Source of the DNA: Paguma larvata
Taxonomy: Eukaryota; Chordata; Mammalia; Carnivora; Viverridae
NCBI GenBank assembly: GCA_030068075.1
Contig: CM057835.1
Span: 42,142,215-42,206,214, forward strand
DNA length: 64,000 nt
Direction of reading: 5' to 3'
Both the position numbers and the translations under genes were made by a program. Below are positions 10,846-22,169 of this stretch, in pieces (the first letter of the stretch is position 1; each line of letters starts with the position of its first letter). The notes under the pieces were generated by a model that had not been told where the DNA came from, did not search any database, and saw only the letters and a program-made list of their open reading frames with translations.

Positions 10846-12640
10846 TAATTGTGTCTTAAAGTATCTTCTCCAAAACTTAGATACCATGTACTTTTGTTTT
10901 ACTCCAATGATTTACCATAGGTTGAACTTGAGATCAATTTAATAAATGAAGAACAATTTTTACATATTCCATCCATCATATTAACTGAAAATTAAATGAA
11001 TGAATTGCTGTGTGACATAAAGATTTGGTTACATATGTGCACACAATCATACACACAGAAACATACACACAATTAGCTTAGGACACATTTTGTTCCAGAA
11101 AACAAGAAGATACTGAAGATTACTGGGGTCAGTTCAAAAGTTTGAGAGACAACAGAGGGAGCTTACACTGGCCTAAATTGAGAGACTTAGAACATGGAAG
11201 AAAATTATTGACGTTGATTAAAATGTATCAAATATATTTTAAGAGCTCTGACTTCATCAATAAAAGAAGAAAGAAGGATTAAAGAAATTGAGAAAGCAAA
11301 AGAAAGACAGAATGTAGACAAAAGAAAGAAAGGAAGAGAGTGAGAAAAAAAAGAAGAGAGGGAGGAAGGAAATAAGGAAGGAAAGAAAGGAAGAGATGAG
11401 AAGAGAACAGTAGGGAAGGGAAAGGTTGGGAACAACTCCACTGGAGATTACCAGAGGTATCAACTCATTACTCTGAAAATGTATAACAAAATGTTTAGAT
11501 ATAAGCATCAATTCTGCCTTTCCAGGATTAATAATATTTCAGGATAACAAATTAGCTTTAGTACATAAAGAACATTTCTTCTATGTAGAATATTTCAAGA
11601 TGACAAATGAAGCATACATAATGGATTAGAAAAGCATCACTTTGCAACTTCTAATGAAACAATTGGTTCAAGAATTCAAGCAATGGTCATCAATGGATGG
11701 TAAACCACTGGGGAAAAGTCAATGCGAAAAAAGAGCATAAGCTTCCATAAGCACAGAACCTCACGGAACAATACTTTTGATGATTTTAAGTATAAAGATA
11801 AAACGGCTTCTACCTTGAGTATAAATTCTAGGGCACTAGGTTCTGATACTTCTCAGGTAACTAATTGTACCAATCATATACAGCAAAGCCGTTATGTCAC
11901 CTCACTATTTTGGCGCCAGAGAGCCTTTGAAGAATGACTACACCATACTCCACATACATATACTTAATCTCCACAGTCAATGAATTTTTAAAAATCTACT
12001 TCAGCCATGCTCTTAGGCTGCATGATATGTAGATATGAATTGAGTTGGTTGGATTTTTGGTTTAAGAATACAACGATGGTAACTCAAAATCCTTAATATG
12101 TTTTCAAAATATTTCTGTGATTATGTTTAACAATATAGTTCTCCATATGAACATTAAGTGAGCAGATCTTTCATTGTTTTGCCAGGTTAGCCTTATTGTT
12201 CTGCTACTACAATAGTCCTTTTTCTAATCAAGAGGCCAAATATAAGTTGGAGCCTGTGACAGAGATATTCCAAGTTTGCAGAGAGGAAATTGTTTTATCT
12301 CAAATTTTAGAATTTAATTTGTTGACAGGACTCCGTGAGATTTGGGACAAAAAACAAACAAACCAACCAAAATTGTGTACTGTTTATCTTCCTCTGAACA
12401 ACCTGCTCTTAAAATATTAATTTGCCGAATATTTATTGAGCACCCAAAAACCTTTTTTGTTGATGGCAATGATGAATAAAATATACATGTAAATGCCATC
12501 CATTGACATACACCCATTTCAGAGAAATATTACTACATTGTTCAAATAAATAAATGTTTCATCTCACTGAAAGTGTGTCAGCGTCATCATAGCATAGTTT
12601 TATTTTTCAATTTAAATGGTTAGATATTCTTAATCATAAT
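10846..12640. other. Single-copy intergenic DNA
   Basis: Apart from the purine-rich tract at 11,262-11,440, I see no repeat family. Frames at 11,722-11,937 and 12,196-12,420 (71-74 codons) show no recognised domain. Confidence 0.45.
11262..11440 (+). repeat. Purine-rich (GA/GAAA/GGAA) low-complexity tract
   Basis: About 170 bp almost purely A and G on the plus strand, made of GAAA, GAGA and GGAA units. It creates spurious serine/phenylalanine-rich frames on the minus strand. Mirror-symmetric polypurine tracts can form triplex DNA in vitro; no such role is shown here. Confidence 0.85.
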
Positions 12641-12663
12641 TTCTCTCTCTATTTCTATTACAG

Positions 12664-12843
12664 GCCTCTACTCCCTATATGGCGGCTTTTACCAGTAGCA
12701 CACCAAAACCTGTTAAGCCTGATTTTCTTTCTCTGGTGAATTCCAGAGAGCCATATTCAAGACTGAAAACGAGCTACTCCATGTCATTCCTGGTGGATCT
12801 TACTGTTAGTTATTGTCATTTTATTCATCCTAGGGAAGCATGA
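12664..12843 (+). other. Weak candidate terminal exon (59 open codons after a good splice acceptor)
   Basis: A strong acceptor-like sequence (TTTCTCTCTCTATTTCTATTACAG, pyrimidine tract 12,640-12,660, AG at 12,662-12,663) is followed in phase 0 by 59 open codons ending in TGA at 12,841-12,843. The frame is serine/proline-containing with no recognised domain. No donor-like GTAAGT follows, and an AATAAA lies downstream at 13,084-13,089, so if real it would be a last exon. No partner exon is identifiable in the window. A 59-codon open stretch is not rare by chance; this is a lead, not a gene call. Confidence 0.15.
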
Positions 12844-13105
12844 ATCTCCTTTTAATATAGATATAGCAAAATTTTTGAAAATTCTGTCATTTAAGTGGAT
12901 AGCACAATTCACGAGGGCTAGTTAAATGTAAATAGCTTTGAAGTAGTCTAAACAGTTATTATAAAAAGCATAAACTAATGTGGAAGAATAGAGTATCCCC
13001 CAAAAATGCCATAATATTTTCCTTTTCAACTTATGATGTGTATATCCAATCGATTAAGTGGCTCATGAGGACTGTTAATAGACAATAAAATAATTAGCAA
13101 GGGGT

Positions 13106-13499
13106 GCAGAAATGTCACAGTCACACATTTATACAATATTAGCATGTGATGGCTTAATGGTGCCCTATGAGCTGAGTATCAAATACCTATTTTTAAATGG
13201 TATAATCACAGTTTTATAAAATAGATTCTAATGAACTACCTCATTTGCGTGCGTGCCATTTGGAACTATTGTAGGGAACTATTAAAATACACATATACCT
13301 ACAACTTAGGGAAAGGAAGTGAAAGACCTAGAAAATCCCAAAAGAGACAAGGTATTATGAAATAAGGCTAAAATTTTGGGTATTGCTCCACTTGCAACTT
13401 CTAAAACAAATATTTTGAATTGGCCCTACAGTGTTGTGAAGTAGTAAATATTTTTGTTCAATTACTTTCTTTCTGAAATATTTGCCATATCACTTACAA
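13106..13499. other. Single-copy intergenic DNA
   Basis: No gene or repeat recognised. Confidence 0.4.
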
Positions 13500-13695
13500 T
13501 GTTATATTCTGTAGCTTCATATATATTATATATATGTATCATATCACATATAATATACATATGATAAACACATATCTGGATAAATTTAGGATATATATTT
13601 ATATAGAGAATATATATAATATACATGTATCCTAAATAATATATATACCATAAATAATATAACATATATAATTTATATATATCATATTGTTACTA
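13500..13695. repeat. (TA)-rich low-complexity tract
   Basis: Degenerate ATATAT/ATATAC repeats with interruptions over nearly 200 bp. It generates the spurious tyrosine/isoleucine-rich minus-strand frame at 13,462-13,665. Confidence 0.85.
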
Positions 13696-13696
13696 T

Positions 13697-14175
13697 GTTG
13701 GTTTTTTGAGATATAATTGACATATAACATTATATGAATTTCTGGTGTACAACATAATGATTCTATATATGTACATACTGCAAAATGATCACCACAATAA
13801 GTCTACTTAACATCCATTACCATATATAGTTACAATTTTTTCCTGGGATGGGGACTTTTAAGATCTACTGTCTAAGCAACTTTCAAATATACAGTGAAGT
13901 ATTATTAATTACAGTCATCATGCTGTGTGGCTTTATATATTTTTTAAAGTTTATTTATTTATTTTTGAAAGAGAAAGAAAGTGTGAGCAGGGAAGGGGAG
14001 AGGAAGAGAGAATCCCAAACAGGCTCTGCACCGTCAGCATGGAGCTGGACATGGGACTCGAACCCATGAACTGTGAGATCATGACCTGAGCCAAGATCAA
14101 GAACTGATTGCCAAGTTGACTGAGTCACCCAGACACCATGTGTGGCTTTATACTTAAAACATATGCCATCAAGCA
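13697..14175 (-). mobile_element. Ancient L1 3'UTR fragment, antisense, split by a SINE
   Basis: Plus strand shows the antisense L1 3'UTR string TTTTGAGATATAATTGACAT, GGTGTACAACATAATGATTC, GCAAAATGATCACCACAATA, TTTTAAGATCTACTGTCTA and AGTCATCATGCTGTGTGGC. It resumes briefly after the SINE at 13,938-14,138. Confidence 0.7.
13938..14138 (-). mobile_element. CAN-type SINE, antisense
   Basis: Plus strand: TTTATTTATTTATTTTTGAA tail, GCACCGTCAGCATGGAGCTG, GAACTGTGAGATCATGACC, TGACTGAGTCACCC. Perfect 14-nt target-site duplication TGTGTGGCTTTATA at 13,924-13,937 and 14,139-14,152. Confidence 0.93.
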
Positions 14176-14318
14176 TACAGCTTACCAAATTTACTTGAGA
14201 CACAAATGGGAATGTCTTACTGACTGACAGATATGGATTTATCAAATCTTCTTGCTTCCATTTATAGATGATTTCAGGAAATAAAAATTTGAGTTTAACC
14301 AATTCTTACATACTTTGG

Positions 14319-14523
14319 TTTTTTTTAATGTTTATTTATTTTTGACAGAAAGAGAGAGAAAGAGAGAGAGAGAGTACAAGCAAAGGAAGGGCAGAGAGAG
14401 GGGACACAGAACCCGAAGTAGGCTCCAGGCTCTGAGCTGTCAGCACAGAGCCCGATGAGGGCCTTGATCTCATGACCTGAGCCAAAGTTGGCCACTTAAC
14501 CAACTAAGCCACCCAGGGGTCCC
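14319..14523 (-). mobile_element. CAN-type SINE, antisense
   Basis: Plus strand: TTTAATGTTTATTTATTTTT tail, long GA-rich stretch, GGCTCTGAGCTGTCAGCACA, CTCATGACCTGAGCC, ACTAAGCCACCCAGGGGTCC. No clear target-site duplication found by eye. Confidence 0.92.
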
Positions 14524-14839
14524 ATCAATTTTTATATAATTTAAACAATGAATAGAGCCATTCTATTTGACCTTGGGCATGAATCAAGCATATTCCAAGG
14601 ATTTTTAACCATGAAATGGCATAAGGAACCCACGCAATTCAACAAATGTAACCATTAATTGAGCAGTTTACTGGAAAATGCCCATGATAAGATAGTACAA
14701 CAAATTTTCTCACAGTTTGGTTTTCATAAACTTAAAATAATTCAGTTCTGTTCTATAATATAGCAAAATCACCTAATAATAATCAGGTTTTAGAATCAGT
14801 AAACACAGTTTCTGATAATTATTAGGTGATCACATTGAG
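14524..14839. other. Single-copy intergenic DNA
   Basis: About 300 bp without recognised repeat or gene. Confidence 0.4.
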
Positions 14840-15000
14840 CAATAATAAATCTCCTTGACAGTTTCTTCATCAGGAAACTGGGATAAATAATATAATCTAA
14901 TTTATGTGGTTATCATGTGGACTATTTATGTAGTTATAATGCATATAAAGTGCCTAGCATGGTGACTGGCACATGGTAAGTCCACAGTTATTATCACCTA
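14840..15000 (+). mobile_element. MIR SINE 3' part, sense
   Basis: AGTTTCTTCATCAGGAAACT, AATGCATATAAAGTGCCTAG and TGACTGGCACATGGTAAGTC match the order of the 3' half of MIR (TTCCTCATCTGTAAAATGGG ... AAGCGCTTAGAACAGTGCCT). Diverged. Confidence 0.55.
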
Positions 15001-15111
15001 TTATATGATTTTTCATGCAGTTATGTTTAAATGCTTATTAAGGAAGAGGTTAAATAAAGTATAAGTAATATTGAAGCAAAATTCACAATGGAGTTCATTT
15101 AATTAATTAAT

Positions 15112-15346
15112 TATTTTTTAAATTTTTTTTAAAGTGAGTTGTTTTTTATTTATTTATTTATTTATTGAGACAGAGACAGAGCATGAGTCAGGGAGGGGCA
15201 GAGAGAAAGGGAAACACAGAATCTGAAGCAGGCTCCAGGCTCTGAGCTGTCAGCACAGAGCCCAGTGTGGGGCTCAAACTCACAGAGTGCGAGATCAGGA
15301 CCTGAACAAAGTCCACACTTAACCAACTGAGCGACCCAGGCGCCCC
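15112..15346 (-). mobile_element. CAN-type SINE, antisense, young-looking
   Basis: Close to the felid consensus on the minus strand. Plus strand shows five TTTA units in the tail, GGCTCCAGGCTCTGAGCTGT, CAGCACAGAGCCCAGTGTGG, AACTGAGCGACCCAGGCGCC. It sits directly against the T-rich end of the next SINE, apparently inserted into that element's tail. Confidence 0.92.
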
Positions 15347-15358
15347 TAATTTATTTAT

Positions 15359-15511
15359 CTTTAAGTTTATTTATTTAGTATGAGAGAGGAGAGAGAGTGA
15401 GTGAGCAGAGGGGAGGGGCTGCATGGAGCTCGAACTCTCAAACCGTGAGATCATGACCTGAGAGGAAATCAAGAGTCCAATGCTTAACTGATTGAACCAT
15501 GCAAGCGCCCC
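15359..15511 (-). mobile_element. CAN-type SINE, antisense, internally deleted
   Basis: Plus strand: TTTAAGTTTATTTATTTAG tail, GAGAGAGTGAGTGAGCAGAG, then directly GGGCTGCATGGAGCTCGAAC, GTGAGATCATGACCTGAG and GATTGAACCATGCAAGCGCC. The middle segment (CTCTGTGCTGACAGCTCAGA equivalent) is missing. Confidence 0.88.
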
Positions 15512-16244
15512 ACATCGGAATCTATTTTTAACAAGTGTTATCCACCTTACTTAAGGATGATTCAAGTGAGAAACTTCACAATTGAATCTTCACCCACTTA
15601 ATTGCTTATGCCCACATGTGGGTTCTTTATTTCATCCGGTGGTGGTACCAATCAGACTGAGTTCATGTCCAGGCTCCAGGAATAGAAGAATACATTGTAA
15701 CTATGAGCCATGACACACAGCCCTTGTCCACACTGATAGTACCCTTTCATCTTTACTCGCAGTGAAAATGCAGGCTTTCTCCTGAGGAACCTACTCATTG
15801 TTCCTGGCCAGAACCCTGTCGGACTAAACATGTTGGGGGGGCCTGCTAGGAGGAGAGAGATTAGTCCCTGCTGGTTAGGTTAGGGAATGCCACCGAGAGA
15901 CGTGAGCACATGGCACACCTGAATAAGGGTAGGAAGTCAAGAACAGATAATTGGCGCAGAGAGAAAAATTCATGCCGGAAGATCATTGTGAGTAGGAAAG
16001 AGGGCAGTTCCGTGGCAGAATGTGGAAAGAACTTCAGTGTAGCTGCCAGCTAGAAATGATGGCAGGCGGAGTAATAAAGGCTAGAAGAGTAAGTTTGAGA
16101 AAATTGGAGCCACATAGTAGGAGCTCAATCTGCATTTGCTTGAAAAGGCGCTACATTGGAAGGATATCCACATTAACAAAGACCTTTACAAACTAACAGC
16201 CAATATTTGTGAGATTTGAATGCAATTTGTGAATTGTCTTGTCC
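15512..16244. other. Single-copy intergenic DNA
   Basis: Less AT-rich than its neighbours with no repeat recognised. No open frame of note and no confident exon structure. Confidence 0.45.
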
Positions 16245-16445
16245 TAAAAAATTTTACACATATTATTTTATTGAGTCCTCACAATAACCCCCATGAAGTA
16301 GATACAGATTTTATTCTATTGGCAGTCAAATGCACTGAGGTTTAGGGAGGTAATGTAACTTTCCCCATATTACATTCTAATTGTGGCAAAATCATAACTA
16401 GAACACTAGTTTATCAGAGGTCAGAGTCCATTTACATGTTGCATT
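16245..16445 (-). mobile_element. MIR SINE, antisense
   Basis: Plus strand carries the antisense MIR order: ATTATTTTATTGAGTCCTCA, CAATAACCCCCATGAAGTAG, CACTGAGGTTTAGGGAGGTA, ATGTAACTTTCCCC. Much of the 260-bp element is present but diverged. Confidence 0.6.
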
Positions 16446-17424
16446 TACTAGGTAAGGATTTTGCATTGGTGATTTTTTTATAAGTAGATAAAATAGTTTG
16501 ATTTTAGAATTAATATCACTAAACTCTTATATAAAAACCATGAGCCTGATAAGTTTTATCGACTGGCATTTGGTACCCAAGAATGAATTTATCATTATTC
16601 TGGTTCTTCTCTCTGTATATATTCCATATACTCAGCATCTTACTTCTAAGGCACATTGTTATAGCTCCAACTTAAGAGTAGATTTTTAAAAATTGCCTCC
16701 AAAAAGAATTACTGAGATAGGTATATTATTTTATGATAAAAATACACATTTTCCATTAAAAGCAAATAATTTTCGAAGTAGAAAAGACAATGTTGAAAAC
16801 GTAATCTCAGTTGGTTAAATTTAAGAAACAGGGAGAGGGAACAGCCTTCATTGCAAGCACGTCTCCCAGGCCTTTAAGTTTCACTTGATTACGCATTAAA
16901 TTCATTTCCATTCATTTTCTGCCATTTTTTTCTCTTATATTCAAGTACCGATTCATCATGTTAAGGTATGTCCTTCTTTGAAATAGTCCATTTTATTTGT
17001 TCTGCCACTTAACATGCCTCATGCCCTGGAACATATTCTCAGTGATTTCTGGAAGGGACCTATTTATTTTCCTTTATTCCTTTGTTCCTTCAAGTATTAA
17101 TCAGATTCTCTTGCATCACATCCGTTTCTCATCTGTATAGCCTCTTTCCATTGGGTGTGACCTTGCCATTTGGAATCTTTGGGGTAGCTAATGATATCAC
17201 AAAGGAGGGGAGACTGAATATCACGTGTAAAACAACCTATAAACATGGACAAATGCCAATATACTTTCAAAACTTCAATTAAAAATAATAAAAACATTTT
17301 TCTAAAATGCATTTAATGCTAGTATAATTTTTCATATGCTTCAATACTTCTCTTGAACTTCAATAAATGCTACTAAACTTTACTATTCTTCCTCAATACA
17401 GCATAAAACAAGCAGTATATACTC
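16446..17424. other. Single-copy intergenic DNA
   Basis: No recognised repeat. Overlapping frames on opposite strands at 17,082-17,312 (66-71 codons) lack any recognised domain. Confidence 0.45.
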
Positions 17425-18160
17425 TTTTTAAATACATTATTTGGAAATAATTTAAACCAACAGAAAAGTTGGAAAACACTATAAAGAAATTCCTACTAAC
17501 CTCATCTGGATTCCTTTGCCTTCAACATTTCACTTCATTTGTTCTCTCTCTGCCTGATTCTCCCTCACTTCCTTTCTATTATTACTATTAATGGTCATCG
17601 TAGTGGTCTTTTTCTGAATCAAATGAGAGCAAGCCCTAGATATAACACATTATCACTTCACTTAGGTATACTTCCTTAGCACAAAGACAACCCTTTTTTG
17701 ATCCTCATACAATCCTTCAAGTCAGAAAAACAACTCTGGGGCACCTGGGTGACTCAGTCAGTTAACTGCCAACTTGATTTCAGCTTAGATTATGATCCCA
17801 GGGTGATAGGATCGAGCCCCGCATCAGGCTCTGTGCTGAGTGTAAAGCCTGCTCAAGATTCTTTCTCTCTCTTTTCCCCTCTCCTGCCTGCCTGCTCTCT
17901 CTTTTTCTAAAAGAAAAAAGGAAAAAAAAAGGCAACTCACATATGTCACCATCCAATCTTCATTCAAAGTTCAATAGCTTTCACAAAAAATCTTTATTTT
18001 CTTTCCATTCTGGAATCCCATCCATGAAAATGCATATCATGCTGGCTTTGTTTCCTCCAATCTGGCAGTTTTGTAGTTTTTCCCTGTATTTCTTATCCTT
18101 GATTGTCTTAAAGAACACAGGTCACATATTTTGTAGGATAATCTTTATTCTTCCTGATCA
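17425..18160 (-). mobile_element. Ancient L1 3'UTR fragment, antisense, split by a SINE
   Basis: Plus strand begins with the antisense of the old L1 3' terminus (AATTTAAACCAACAGAAAAG) and continues with AAATGAGAGCAAGCCCTAGA, then after the SINE TTCAATAGCTTTCACAAAAA, TGTAGTTTTTCCCTGTATTT and AGAACACAGGTCACATATTT, an order typical of an old L1M 3'UTR read backwards. Confidence 0.5.
17738..17930 (+). mobile_element. CAN-type SINE, older subfamily
   Basis: Head GGGGCACCTGGGTGACTCAG, but the centre is TATGATCCCAGGGTGATAGG with CTCTGTGCTGAGTGTAAAGC, the form shared with dog-type CAN SINEs rather than the felid TCATGATCTC form. Short duplication CAACTC at 17,731-17,736 and 17,933-17,938. Confidence 0.9.
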
Positions 18161-18164
18161 TCCT

Positions 18165-18245
18165 GATAGCTCGGTGGTTCTCACCTGGGACAAATTTGCC
18201 CCACAGGTCATTAGGCTTGTCTGGAGACATTCCAAACTGTCAGTA
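18165..18245 (+). mobile_element. MER5A-like hAT DNA-transposon fragment
   Basis: CTCGGTGGTTCTCACCTGGG, ACAAATTTGCCCCACAGGTC and TGTCTGGAGACATT match the left half of the non-autonomous hAT (Charlie) element MER5A. No transposase coding. Confidence 0.5.
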
Positions 18246-18399
18246 GTTCTAAGTTTATAAACCCTGTATGGCATACTATTCATAGATAATCCTTCAAGGA
18301 CAGCAGTAACAAGAAAAATAACAATATAATTTCACTATGAACATAAGATATAAAATTTAAAATAAAATATTACTAAAATAAATCCAAGAATAAATACAG

Positions 18400-19875
18400 T
18401 CGTTAAGACTTCATGACCAAGTTGGGTTTCTCCCAAGAAAGCAAAGTTGGTATAACTTCAGGAAACATACAATTTCAAAATTTATAAAGTATAAAACCTT
18501 TGGACAAGATTGAAAACAGATTAGACCCACTTAAGGAATATAGTAAACGACTCTTATGACGATTCAGTAGAAATTATCCAGAATTCAGCATACACAGAAA
18601 GAAAAGAAGAGCTGAAAAATATTGAGATGTTAAGAGATGTAGAGATAAAACATGTAATGAGAGGACCTAACATATCGAAGTTTCAAAAGTAGAAGAAAAT
18701 TTATATTTGAAGACACAATGGCTAAAAATATTCCAGAAATGATGAAAGACACTCAGATTCAAGAAGCCAAACAAATCCAAAAAAGGTTAAGGGAAGAGAA
18801 ATTCACAACTGGACACTGCAGAACCCCAAATAAAACATCTTCGAGGACATGCTGAGAGAAAAAAGAGGTACTCTTTCAAGGAGCAACAATTAGATTGACT
18901 GCTGACTTGTCAACAACAACGGAAGTCAGATACTAAGAGAAAATTATTGTCAACCAACAACTGAATAGCTGGGAAACAATCTTTTAAGTACCAGGGCAGA
19001 CGGGGAACATCTTCAGTCAAACAAAAGAACTAAAAAGTATGTCATTTCACAGAAGAAGAAATTGCAATGGCCAAAAAAGGAAAAGATAAAACATAAAAGA
19101 AAAAAAGATACTCCGACTTATTAGTAATAAGGAGAATATAAACCAAGAACAAAATGAGAAACCATTGCATAGGTACCAGCCTAGAATAAATTTTCAAACA
19201 ATCGACCTAACAATGAAGGCATAAAAAATTAACAAACAGAACATTTATGCACATCTGGTGAAGGATTAAATGTATGCAAACATTGGGTGGAATACTTTAC
19301 CATCACTTTATATATTGAAGATGCATGTACTGCATGACCCCACAATTCAACTCCTATGTTGGTAAAATAGAGAAAATTTTTCAAGTGGGCACAAGTGGAT
19401 AGGTATAAATGTCCATAGGTATGTTATTGGTAAGAGCAAAAAGCCAGAAACATTCCTATCGAACAAGAATAATGGAATGAATAAGTAAATTCTGGAATAT
19501 TCCTTAATGAAATAGCAAACAGTGGTGAAAAGGAATGAATTATAACTATACACACAGCTGAATCTTAGAAAAATCTTGTTCAGGAAAGAAAATAATCTTG
19601 CAGAAAGATACATAAGTGTGATTCTATTTAAATAAAGTTCAAAATTGTCCAAGATTACCCAACAAAGACTAGGAAAAAAAATATTTTTTTTTTAAAAAAA
19701 GCAAAGAGATTGCAAAGACAAAATCAGGGGAGCGGTTACCTCTGAGCAGGATAGAGTAAGAACTGTGATCAAGAAAAGCACAATTGGAAACTTCAAAATA
19801 CTCCCTTTTCTTAGGGTTGTAGCGTGTGTGGGAGTATTCACTGTGTTCTGACACCTTACACCAAGTATATATTAT
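18400..19875 (+). mobile_element. Ancient L1 / HAL1-like mosaic, sense
   Basis: Three diverged L1 segments lie in the same orientation. 18,410-18,475 resembles ORF2 (TGACCAAGTTGGGTTTCTCC). 18,680-19,060 resembles ORF1 C-terminal sequence (AATATTCCAGAAATGATGAA, TTCAAGAAGCCAAACAAATC, CTGCTGACTTGTCAACAACA). 19,130-19,870 resembles the ORF2 C-terminus and 3'UTR (GAAACCATTGCATAGGTACC, AAAAAGCCAGAAACATTCCT, GGTTACCTCTGAGCAGGATA). ORF1 joined to 3' sequence recalls HAL1 elements, but the ORF2 piece upstream means two insertions are also possible. No frame is open. Confidence 0.6.
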
Positions 19876-20735
19876 GTAATCTCTGGACAAGGCATTACAT
19901 ATGCAGCACCTCATTTCATTTTCACAACTATCACTCTCCCTTCTTAAAAAACCTTCTAAGGCTGAAAGTTATTTTTTTCTAATCCAGATAAATAAGAGAA
20001 ATATCTTCTCAAATTTCATAAAAAAATTTTTTGTTCACATTACAAATTGGATTTCATTGAGTGGATTGATTTGGGGAAATTTGTCATTCTAACAAAGTTA
20101 GGTTCTTCCTTTTCTATAAGAAAAAGTCTGATTTCGTCTTTCAATTCGAATAAATGCATTGATACATGTCCCTTTGACAAGAATTTCACCTCTTGGCTCT
20201 ACTTCTAAAACAGATGAATAGAAAAGACATGACAGCCATGATCATGTTGCTTGTGCAAAATAAGGTGCTGGAAACTTAGAATTTCTCACTGAAACTCACT
20301 GCTTTGATCTCACTGAAGGCTCACTTATGACATAAGTTCTTTGATCCTATTGGGGAATGAAAAAATAGTTTGAATTGTCACATTATTGGTGGCCCCAAAG
20401 ATTTTTCACCCTGGGGACAATACTCCAGAGGAAGATTCAAGGTGAGAGGAAGTCCTCGTTTCTAAAGTCATCATAGTCTGATTGTCAGGAATTTTGTAAG
20501 ACAACCAGTAAACACAGTCATTATAAAAAATTAGACTAGATAAAGTTACACTTACGTAAGTTGTGTTTAAAACAAAGGTGATAATTATGCCAAAGTATCA
20601 TTTTAAATGATTTTGCTATGTTTCTCTGTATTCTCTGCCCTAAAAATTCTCTCTGCTTGTGTCTATATAGTGAAAATGCTGTGTAAAGGCATCGTATTGT
20701 TCATCTCTTTTTAACTCTGCATTCAGTGACTTCAT
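19876..20735. other. Single-copy intergenic DNA
   Basis: No gene or repeat recognised; short frames only. Confidence 0.4.
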
Positions 20736-21110
20736 TCTCTATCATTAATCATTTTTCAGTCTATTGGATCTATCAGATTCTGAGAGATACGTCTTGAATT
20801 CCCCCAATATGACAATTATCACATTTGCCTCATACTATTCTGTCTTTATTTCATATATTCTGATGTTGTGTTGTTTTGTAGGTAATGATTAATGATGGAT
20901 AAATCTTTTTTGGTGAATTATACTTATTTGTGTGAAATAAAATTCTTTTTCTTATGTAATATCTTACCTTACTTTTTGCTTTCTCTAGTATTAATATTTT
21001 TCTTTTGATATTTTAAAAATATTACATAACCTGCTTTATGTCTTTTAAGCCACATAATGGCTATATTTATTTTTTCCCACTATAAGAGTCTCCACCCCTT
21101 CCTAAGAACA
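20736..21110 (-). mobile_element. Ancient L1 ORF2 fragment, antisense
   Basis: Very diverged match to the antisense endonuclease region of L1 ORF2: TTGAATTCCCCCAATATGAC, ATTTCATATATTCTGATG, TCTTATGTAATATCTTACC, CTTTTTGCTTTCTCTAGTAT. The order is right but identity is low. Confidence 0.5.
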
Positions 21111-21244
21111 CGTAACACTTTTACATGTATCTTCAGCCCTGATATGTTTGATCTAACATCTGCATTGACACTTTTGCTTCAATACATTTTCAGATGATTA
21201 TTCTGAAGTTCTTTTCAAGTTCCATCTCCAGAACGTGTTGCCAA

Positions 21245-22039
21245 ACTAGAATAAGTTTTCTCATTATGCATTAATTATTATTGTGTGAACCATCAAGAAG
21301 AGAAACATGAGAGTTTCTCATCTTGAAAACACATCTTAAAATAGAATGACAGTTTTAATTAACAACAGAGTCCAAGTATCAATAATTCTCCAGGAACTCC
21401 TTCGGTCCCAACGATGATTGCTACCAAGAAAGTAACTGCTTAGGTTAGCACTACTGCTTAGGTCAATTCCAGAACTCTGACAGCCATCTGAAAGCTGACA
21501 ATCTTGAAATCAAAGCATAGTCCCTGCAAGACCTCTTTCATCACTCATGCAAACCTTTCAGAGATGCCGTATTGAAAATGGTTTTTGCAGCACCATTAAA
21601 GCAGCAATGTCCCTCATCATTTGAACTGCAGCCATACATCTGTTTTAAGGATATTGTCACTCTTTTGAGCTTTCCCGTAGCTTAATATGTAATCTATATT
21701 CTGAGTTTCAAAGGCACATTTTCTTTCTATAAACATGAGGTTAATCGCACTGCTCTCTGCAGATGTATTATAACTGGCAGCATGAATTATATATTTAAGC
21801 TTGTGACCCAGTAGTATTAATTAGCATTACATTTTAATTCACACATCAAGAAAATACCTGTACTGTGAAAAGCTTTTTTGCCTACCATGCAAAAGTCTAT
21901 CCTTCACAAACTAAAACTAAAGCCAGTTTAACATTGCAAGATTCTTCCCCCTTATGACGCTATAAACGAGTTACTCTGCATACGGTTTATTGCAGTTGCA
22001 TTTCTGCAGACCCCTTTGTGTTAGGGATTTCTATAGTTC
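21245..22039. other. Single-copy stretch rich in TAAT-type motifs
   Basis: Repeat-free, with many TTAATTAA/ATTAATTA-type homeodomain-like motifs (21,260-21,370 and 21,805-21,840). No open frame of note. Could be conserved non-coding DNA, but conservation cannot be judged from one sequence. Confidence 0.25.
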
Positions 22040-22125
22040 AACGATAAACTGAGCATCAGAAACCCTGGCATGCAGCCCCGGCTCCAGTACTGGTTAACAA
22101 CGTGACCTCGAGGGAATCCCTTAGT
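22040..22125 (+). mobile_element. MIR SINE 5' fragment
   Basis: GCATGCAGCCCCGGCTCCAG, TACTGGTTAACAACGTGACC and TCGAGGGAATCCCTTAGTGT parallel the MIR segment TCGAATCCCGGCTCTGCCAC ... GTGTGACCTTGGGCAAGTTA. Confidence 0.45.
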
Positions 22126-22169
22126 GTCACACCTACACTCCAACATGTATCGATTCTTCATTGATGCTT

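Noticed and set aside
11205..11511. Serine/phenylalanine-rich minus-strand frames
   Set aside because: Products of the purine-rich low-complexity tract at 11,262-11,440.
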